A DNA stretch of 64,000 nucleotides from Lindgomyces ingoldianus (Eukaryota > Ascomycota > Dothideomycetes > Pleosporales > Lindgomycetaceae). Position numbers and translations under genes: made by a program. The stretch is from positions 1-64,000 of the forward strand of contig NW_022985247.1 in assembly GCF_010093535.1 (NCBI RefSeq), given 5' to 3'. Under the pieces are notes generated by a model. The model did not search any database and was not told the DNA's origin. It saw only the letters and a list, made by a program, of their open reading frames with translations. Position 1 is the first letter of the stretch. Each line of letters opens with the position of its first letter. Shown here in pieces: positions 56,100-64,000 of the stretch.

Positions 56100-59000
56100 A
56101 GCTTAGTACTTATATAACTTTAAGCTATTAAAGTAAGCTAAAAAGCCTTTTAAAAAGCGCTTACTTTATAAAAAAGCTACTACATTATAAGCTTTAAAGC
56201 TTTTTAAAAGAACTTTAAAAAATAGCTTTATGTTATTAAGTAGTTTATTTCTGCCTTAACTTTTATTATAGTAGTAAGAACTAAAAACTTACTAGCCTTA
56301 AAGCTTACTTAGAAGTCTAGAGATAGCTTAACTTTCTTCTACCTAACACTACTTATAACTTATAACCTTTTTAACTTAGTAATAAAATCTAACTAACTCT
56401 CTAATCCCCTACTGTTTAATAGAAAATAAAAAGACCTACCTTTCTTTTTATATAAGCTCTAATATAAACTTAATAGAAATATAGACTAATTTTTTTTTAA
56501 ACACTTTTAGTTACTATATGCCTACTTTTAACTTAACTATAATGTAACAGCCTTAATTAACTTACTAATAGATAAAGATATTATTAACCTAGATTAATTT
56601 ATAGTGTTTCTATAAGTAACTTATAGAGACTTAAATAAAAAGTTAATAGCCCTAAGTTACCTAAACACTTTATAATAAAAAAAAAAAGCTTTACTTTACA
56701 CTTTACTAAGTTCTACTAACTTACATTTAATATAGGCCTAAATAAGATAGGTCTAATTATAGCTTTATATAACTCTCTCTTAACTAAACTATAACGCGCT
56801 ATAGTAGGAGAACCCCTCTTAAATAACCTTAATGTGTATGCAAACCTAATTGCTACTTATAATAATAACATAAGGTTCCTCTTTATATAAGCCTTAATAC
56901 ACCCCTAAACTAGCGCAGTTGCAAATAAGAACTCTAATATAATAAAAATTAATTTAAATTATGCTTTAGTTAGTTCTAAAAAGCGTAAAGATTATAAAAA
57001 AAAAGTTAATGCTTTAAGTGTAGTAAGCATAGTTATATTTTTTAAAACTACTTTATTTTTCTTTCTTAAGTCTACATAAGTAGTGCTGCTAGCACTTGTT
57101 AAAGATTTTTACTATTTTAATTTTATTTTTATAAGAGCTTTAACTTATATTTAAGCCTTAATTCTTTTTGCTACTCTTAACATAGCTGCAGCTATAGCAG
57201 TAAGAGCCTGCAAAAAGGCTTGTTTTAGGGCTAAGTTACCCCCTAGGACTAATTTAACACTAGATCTCTACTAACCTATAGGCTAAGTCCTCTACTAATA
57301 ACTAGAAGTACTAAGTTAATATTCTTATATATTTATAATAAAAAACTATATTAGCTTTAATATAAGCTTTTATTAACTTAGAAGTAAATAGCATAGGTTA
57401 CATTAATAAAGAACTAGTATGTAAACTAAATTTTTAATTAACACTACTTACTTAAATAATTTACCTAACTAAATTTAATAGAAAATAACTTAAAAAAGGT
57501 TTTATCTTTTATACTATAACTATTATAATTACCTACTAACACTATAAAAAGTAGATTAAGCTTTATGTAATAAATATAAGATGTTATAACTTAATTCTAA
57601 GACAACTATAGCTGTATTAGCATAAGGTTACTTTTAATTACTAAGAGTAAGTTCTAAACTTTAACTCTTTTTAATACTAAGATGTATGCTTATACTTACA
57701 CTTAAATAACACTTAAGTAGCACTTAATATAGAAGGTTTCTAGACTTACTTTTTAATAACCTAGAGAAAAACTACTTAAGTAAGGCTAATAAGCTAGGCC
57801 TTTTACTAAGATAAGCTATATAAAATAATTTAATAACTACTTAAACTTAAAAAAGAGAAAGCCTTTATAAAAATTTTACTTACCTAATTTAAACATAAAC
57901 TAGGACTTAAACAGCAGATAGACATCTGCTACATAGGACCTACCCTATTTATAACTCTAGCTTAATAACTAGATTATAAAATCTACGCAGTTATAATTTT
58001 TAATATAGACTAAGCTTTAGCTCTCTAAAAACACACTAACCTAAGAATAATAGTCTTTTAAGACTACTATAACTTATTATATGTCTTTTTTTAAGACAAG
58101 TCTAATAAGCTTTTAATATAATGTCTATATAATTACTAAATAACTTTTAAGCCTAGTAAATAACCTAGTTATAGGCTACTATATAGAATGTTACTAAATA
58201 AATTAAAAGTGCTTTAAAAATACTTTAACAAAAACTTAAAAAAAGAGTTTATTTAAGCTAGCTCTTTACTAGTAGTGTTACTTATACTATTTATAAAAAA
58301 ACCTAGAAGTAGGCTCTAATTCTGTGTTAACTACTAAAGACTAAATACTGTTACTATTAAAAACTAATACTTAATTTCTTTTTTACAAAAAACCCTAAGC
58401 TAACTAAGTAAAGCAAAGTATTTTATAAGTTAGATATTATTACTGCCTTTAATAAGCTAAAGATAGTAAAGGGTAATAAGTAGCTAACAGCATTTTAAAC
58501 CTAATATAGACTATTTAAGTACCTAGTAATGCCCTTTAGCTTAGCTAACGTGCTTAGTACTTTTTAACATTTTATAAACAACTTGCTCTAACCCTACCTA
58601 GACATATTCTGCACTATGTATATTAATAATATTCTAATCTATAGTAATAGCCTTTTAGAGCATAAACAGCATGTACGCCTAGTGCTAAAAGCTATAGAAA
58701 AAGCAGGTCTGTAACTTAACATAGACAAATGTAAGTTTTACTAATTAAAGGTTATGTATTTAGAATATATAATCTCTATAAATAGCATTTAAATAGACCC
58801 TGTTAAAGTTTAGACTATGCTAGATTAGTAATACCTAAAAGACATAAAAAATATTTAAGCCTTTATAAAATTTACTAACTTTTACTAATAATTTATTAAT
58901 AACTTTTTACAGTAAGTAAGCCCTATAATTATACTTACTAAAAAAAGGATTTAATTTAACTTTAACTTAAATTACTAATAGTTCTTTAACTAGCTAAAGA

Positions 59001-61040
59001 AACTTTTTACTAAAGCCCTAATACTCTACTACTTTAACTTTAAACTACTAATACTTATAGAAGCTAATGCCTTAGACTATATAGTAGCAGAAGTTCTTTT
59101 CTAGACTAAGCTAGACAGGACTATTAGGCCTATTATATACTTTTTAAAAAGAATAAGTTCTGTAAAAGGTAATTATAAGATCTATAATAAAAAATTACTT
59201 ACTATAGTATACTACTTTAAATAATAGCAACCTAAACTAAAAAGTGCAGCGCATTTAATATAGGTTCTATCTAACTATAAGAACTTATAGTACTTTACAA
59301 CTATAAAATAACTTAGCTACTAACAAGCCTGTTAGTCTAAATACCTATTCTATTTTAATTTTAAAATTACTTATTATTCTAGTTAAAATAGAAGGAAACT
59401 AGATGCCTTTATAAAGTAATCCTAAAACATCCCTGCTTAGAAAGAAGTGTAAAAGGCTTAACACTAAACTTTACTTTAACCTAAGCTATTTTTAGACCTT
59501 AACTTAAACAAAATAAATTAAATAATTAATTAAATTATTACTAATAAGTATCTAAATAATAAATTTATCTAAGAAACCTTAGACTTACTCTAAAACAGTG
59601 CTAGTTAGTTAAAGAAAGTAACACTAGCTAACTATAAAAACTAAAATAGTAAGCTATATTACTATAACTAACTTATAATTCTTAATTCTAATAAACTAAG
59701 AATTAAACTACTCTAAATTATACATAACTTGCCTGTTAAAGGACACCTAGGCAGAGGAAAGACTCTTAACCTACTACAGAGAGAGTACTACTGGCCCCGC
59801 ATGTTCTATACTGTACGCTAATACATATTATGTTGCTATACTTGCTGTAAAGTAAAGGCCTTTTAAAAAAAGTATAATAGCCTACTTAAACTACTCCTAA
59901 TTCTTAAATAAGCTTAAAAAGACATATTAATTAATTTTATTATAAACCTACTTTTATCTAAAAGGTACATAAATATTATAGTAGTTGTTAATTACTTAAC
60001 TAAGTATTAACACCTAATACTATGTTTCTCTATAACTGCCCCTAATATAGCCTAGTTATTCTACTAATATGTATAAGTTTACTATAGCCTGCCTAACATA
60101 ATTATATTAGACAGAGGTACACAGTTTGTCTTAGCCTTCTAGGATAAACTCTGTAAATAGCTCTAAATTATCCTTTATCTATCTACAGCTTTTTACTTAG
60201 AGACTAATAGCTAGACTAAGAACGTAAACACTGTAATAAAATAAGTTCTATAAGTGTACACAAACTACTAGTAGGATAACTAGGTAAAATAGTTAGCTAT
60301 AGCATAGTTTAAAGCTAATAACATAACATCTAAATTAATGTAAGTATCTTTATTCTTAGTAAACTATAGATACTACCTTTAAATAGGATTTAAACTACTT
60401 TTAAATACTTTCTAACTAACTTATTAATCTATATAAGTAATAGATGTAAATAGACTTATTAATAAAATCTAAAACATATCTAAATATGTTTATAAAGAGC
60501 TTACATAGGCTTAAGCTTTTTAATAAGAGTACATAAACTAATTTTAAACTTCTGCCCTTGCGTATGCAGCTAGCAAGAAGGTCTAGCTAGACGCTAGAAA
60601 TATCTAAATAAACTAATAATTAAAGAAACTTAATTAGAAGAACTTTAGCCCCTTTACAGTAGCCTATATAGTCTTATTACACACTTACTAATTAATCCTA
60701 CCTAACAGCATAAAGATACACCCTGTGTTCCACGTATTATTGCTGCGCTAAGTAGCCCCTAAATCTAACTATCTACCTAGACAGCTAAACCTGCTACCTA
60801 AACCTGTTATTATAAACAACAAACTAGAATACATTATAAAAGATGTTAAATAGATTTAGTTTAATAAAAAGAAACATATCTATAAATACCTTATAAAATA
60901 AACTAGATACAATAAACTGTTGTAGGAACCTGCAAAAGCCCTATAAAAGAACTCTGCAGTAACCTAATTCTACGCCTAATACCTATCTAAACTAAACCTG
61001 TACCCTAACAAAAACAACCTAATGCTAGAACTACTAATGT
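56100..61040 (+). pseudogene. Degraded gag-pol with chromodomain (element D)
   Basis: RT catalytic region near 58,595-58,650 reads LDIFCTMYINNILIYSN (YIDDILIYS with both Asp turned to Asn). The integrase zinc-binding domain near 59,725-59,860 is well preserved (HNLPVKGHLGRGKTLNLLQ, then YYWPRM and a C-C pair), and the integrase core follows at about 59,920-60,230. A chromodomain-like segment (EYIIKDVK...YKYLIK) is near 60,825-60,950. Gag lies in about 56,600-57,200. Many RIP-type stops, inactive. Confidence 0.83.
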
Positions 61041-61073
61041 AAAGGATTCCCTTCCTAATAAGGGGGGGAGTAC

Positions 61074-61391
61074 TGTTACAGTATCCTCCCTAGATCCTAG
61101 ACATAACTATATTAGACATGTACTAGAGTATTATTAGTGCACGTCTAACATAAATATAATATAACATAGACATAAACTTAAGCATAAACTGCCTTAACAC
61201 TAACTAAACCTAGAACAGGCTTAATTTATACCTAAAGCGCTTAGACTTCTAAGCTAAGTATTTAATTACTAATTTCCTTTTAAACCTTCTTGTTCCTTAC
61301 ACAACGTCTTGTACCTACTATGATACCTCACATAGTAATTAAACTAGACCTCCGTGAAGCTCTATAACCTTACTCGTGCACAATCGTGACA
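61074..61391 (+). repeat. 3' LTR of chromovirus D
   Basis: 318 bp. Inner end RIP-shifted (TGTTACAGTATCCTCCCTAG); outer end preserved (CTCGTGCACAATCGTGACA). Confidence 0.93.
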
Positions 61392-63009
61392 GACATAATA
61401 GTAAAATATAGTGTTTATAATAATAATATTTATAACTTTAACAAAACTAGCTTCTAAATAGGCATAATTAGTACTATAAAAGTTATTATAGGTTTAAAAA
61501 GATGTACAAGGCCTATTCTTACACAGCTAGGTAACTAGAAATAGGTTACTGTAATCTAAAGCATCTGCGCTGCTAGCTACGCTACTCTGCTATTTATTAT
61601 TTATAAAGGACGCGTCTACATCTCTGCCTAGTATAAAAAGATGTTAATACTATATAATTAAAAGCTATTAGTTTTTAAGAATAGCTAGATAAATAACACG
61701 CTTAGTCTTAAGTAGTTAAAGCACTTTAATAAGCATATAAAGACGCATTAAGTAGGAGTATATAAGCTACTTATACTAGATAGCTATAAGAGCTACCTAA
61801 ACTAGAATTTTAAGAATTATTACTTTATATAAAAGATTCTTATGCTCTATATGCCTGCGCATTTATTGCATATCCTTTAGCTACTTAATGTAGTGTGCTT
61901 CTTGCTGTTAAAGCTTAAGTACTCTTAGCATATATAAGACTTAGCACGCTAACGCATGTAGCATGTTAATAAAGAATACTTTTTTCTAGCCTTTAAAAAC
62001 ACATTTTTAGACATTTTTATGTATAATAACTGCAAAAAGGCTTTTAAGGCATCTAGACTAGTTCCTATTAACACACAAGTAGTCCTTAATTATCTTAACA
62101 TGCAGCTGTGTACTCTACTACTAGGACCTTTACTAGAAACGCTATAGCAATTAAAGACCCTAAGCAATTTATATAAATTTAAATTATAATTAAAGCTTAT
62201 ATGTAATTTCTTTATATAATTACTAATAACAGCATAAGAAAGCTTTTTACAGCTTATAAAAAAAGCTAAGAAGATGCTACATAGAAATATACTTATAAAG
62301 GCGCGTGTATAAGAGCTTAAAAAGTAATTAGCAAATATAACTAAGCGTAAGGGGTGTAAAAGAAAGCAGATCTAGTAAGGTAGCATAATAGAGTATAAGA
62401 CTACAGCAGCGCAGGTAGCTACTAAGGCGTCTGTAGTAGCTTAGTAGTTAAAGAAGGCTTGTAGTAGTGGTAATTAAGAAAGAGCCTAACCAGCTCTGCA
62501 GCGCTGTAGGAACTGTGGGGAGACTAGGCACAACGCTTGTACGTGCAAAAAGGATAAAGAAGAAGCACTAAAATTAGATGCAGGCATGTTGTATGTAGGT
62601 TCTTTATTTAGTTGTGAATAAAATTAGAGTTTTGTACGTAGTGTTCGCAATGCTAAGAGATTTTGTCGGGTTTGGTGGTTTGGCGGGTTCGGTGGTGGAA
62701 TACGTTATGTACTTAGTAAATAGTATAAAGCTACTTATACTTAAGTTATTTAAAAAAGGTTAAAGTTTATATATAGTAAAAGCTAGCACCTAGTTATTTC
62801 TAATTTAGAGAATAAAAACTAGAAAGCTTAAAAAAGTATTAAATAAAGTATAAAAAAGCACACAAGAGATTTTACACTATAAAAAGTAGTTATAGTAGAA
62901 AAATTTTATATTAATATTATCTTAAAAGCTTATTTAAAAAAAAAACTATAGTATTTAAAACTTAACTATACACTACACATAAGCACACTAGAAAAGAATA
63001 AAGTACTTA

Positions 63010-64000
63010 ACGTACTTCATAGGCGAGTTGCTCACACACCTGAGTTGCTTACTTTTGCCAAGACCCCACCCTAACAAACTCTATTATAGCCTATAACAAC
63101 CCGCTCTAGCACTATATAGTACAGTACAGCCTAGAATATTATTTAGATACTACTTCTACTTCTTGCTTACATGTTTATGTGTTATGCCTAGTCTAATTAC
63201 ACTGTCTATAGCGCCTTTAGAATAGCTTACCTACTTTAGCTTGCATCTGCTTCTTTACCTTTTTTTTATTACTGCGCGCCTTAAACTCTTTTAGATCTAT
63301 TAAGCATAAGCTTTTTTAAATTATTAAAGTCTTTTTTGCCTTAATTTACTTTTTTTTATGTAATTTATGTTATATAGTAGCTTTATTAGCTGCTTAAAGC
63401 TTAGTAATTTTTTATTATGCTAACACTAGCTTATATATAATTATTGCTGCTTTTTTTAAGACTTTTTTAAACACCTTAACTATAAAAGTTAGTAAACTAT
63501 TTATATACTTCTAAATCTTTATTTTTATAAGCATTAATTATAACCTAAGTTTTAAAGTATTACTTAGAGTTTACAACTACTAAAGCTTGTTATATATAGG
63601 TAGTAGTAGTAATAAAGTGCATAACTTTATATTAAGGCCTATTATAACTTATTATAGGTTAAAAAGAACTAATTTAGCGCTTTAAAACCTTTTTTAAATA
63701 TTACTAAAAGTAATTATAGTATTATAAGCTACTTTAAAGTATAGTAAAAACTTTATTTTTATAATATAAGTAATCTAGTTATGTATAAGGTTTTTAGCTT
63801 AGCGCTTATATACTTTTTTTAAAGAAGTAAAATAACCTACATTAAGTAGCTATAAAAGGTATAATAAGTAAAAAAGTATATAAATAGTAATAATCTTATT
63901 ATCTTTATAGTATTACTAAAAATAAAGTAAGCTGTAGCTTTTATAGCTGTTAATAACTAGTAGATAGTAGCTGCTAACAGTACACTTCTTTATATGTATG
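63010..64000 (-). mobile_element. pogo family B (copy B8), C-terminal half, cut by window edge
   Basis: Starts with TIR ACGTACTTCATAGGCGAGTT after TA (63,008-63,009) and follows copy B2 and the right part of copy B5 through the zinc-knuckle region (about 63,175-63,230 on the complement) into the DDE region. The transposase would read on the minus strand. Disrupted by stops. Confidence 0.78.

Larger units (their letters stand above)
55730..61391 (+). mobile_element. Full-length Ty3/gypsy chromovirus D, TSD GACAT
   Basis: LTRs of 318 bp each (55,730-56,047; 61,074-61,391), ends TGTCAC/GTGACA, perfect duplication GACAT (55,725-55,729; 61,392-61,396). The polypurine tract AAGGGGGGGAG (61,061-61,070) lies just before the 3' LTR. 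It is inserted in the transposase gene of pogo C. The 5662-bp length is typical of compact chromoviruses. Confidence 0.94.
55206..62705 (+). mobile_element. pogo-like DNA transposon, family C, full length, split by gypsy D
   Basis: Inverted repeats start ACGTATTCCACCACYGAACC at both ends, flanked by TA (55,204-55,205; 62,706-62,707). Without the retrotransposon it is about 1.84 kb. Plus-strand transposase: an N-terminal psq-type helix-turn-helix (AFNVPY-QLTA-LNRITF, about 55,370-55,430), the DDE core at 61,400-61,920 (ending LQLLNVVCFLLLKLKY), and a C-terminal CCHC knuckle C-R-N-C-G-E-T-R-H-N-A-C-T-C (62,505-62,555) intact at the residue level. Several TAG/TAA stops. The left TIR is shorter because one internal repeat unit is missing. 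Confidence 0.9.
53867..63009 (+). pseudogene. Degraded Ty1/copia gag and protease region, split by pogo C
   Basis: The pieces 53,867-55,205 and 62,708-63,009 are two parts of one copia element on the plus strand. Across the pogo C insertion the frame reads ...I-I-L-D-N-K-S-T-K then Y-L-V-N-S-I-K-L-L-I, the aspartic-protease start (WxLDSGST-HxVN) of fungal copia pol. After it come K-T-R-K-L-K-K-V-L-N and further copia-like residues. The gag part (about 53,990-54,700) is weakly recognisable. The 3' part is cut off at 63,009 by pogo B8. Confidence 0.65.

Overview
The window is nuclear DNA of a filamentous ascomycete (Pezizomycotina). The evidence is short spliceosomal introns (50-66 bp, GTRNGN...YAG), fungal gene families (an HRI1-like protein, eL13, an aldo/keto reductase), and long AT-rich blocks of transposons riddled with C-to-T and G-to-A changes typical of repeat-induced point mutation (RIP). 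I cannot place the class or species.

Layout. About 1-34,067 and 45,215-64,000 are two AT-rich, RIP-degraded, nested transposon blocks. Between them, 34,068-45,215 is a GC-balanced gene island with five intact genes: an aldo/keto reductase (minus, 3 exons), an LRRC40-like leucine-rich-repeat protein (minus, 2 exons), a divergent coiled-coil protein (plus), ribosomal protein eL13 (plus, 5 exons) and an HRI1-family protein (minus). No gene cluster or pathway links them; four look like housekeeping or conserved fungal genes.

Left block. A full-length chromovirus-type Ty3/gypsy element, E (674-10,823, 5-bp TSD CAAAG), carries a pogo-like DNA transposon (A1) inside its reverse transcriptase and a 602-bp TRIM element (TSD ACTGC) just before its chromodomain. 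Next come a pogo-like element F, a Ty1/copia 3' part with LTR, a second A copy, a composite with CAGGGTTGC ends and palindromic satellite DNA, several partial copies of pogo family B, solo LTRs, a minus-strand gypsy element I, and a plus-strand chromovirus J ending in an LTR at 33,614. A copia LTR (33,842-34,067) forms the edge of the gene island.

Right block. Gypsy element H (45,934-53,600, TSD CTTTT) sits in a B element. It is followed by a copia element (LTR 53,670-53,866) that is split by pogo family C (55,206-62,705), which is itself split by gypsy/chromovirus D (55,730-61,391, TSD GACAT). The window ends in another B element.

Main observations. In all four elements with both LTRs, the LTR ends facing the flank are nearly unmutated while the ends facing the element interior are heavily RIP-mutated. 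The TRIM has tRNA-like pol III boxes spanning its LTR/internal junction, and a solo LTR of the same family lies a few bases after the reductase stop codon. The pogo-like families share TIRs built of paired direct repeats and a CCHC zinc knuckle at the transposase C-terminus. I found no prokaryotic-style system, CRISPR array or convincing tRNA gene.
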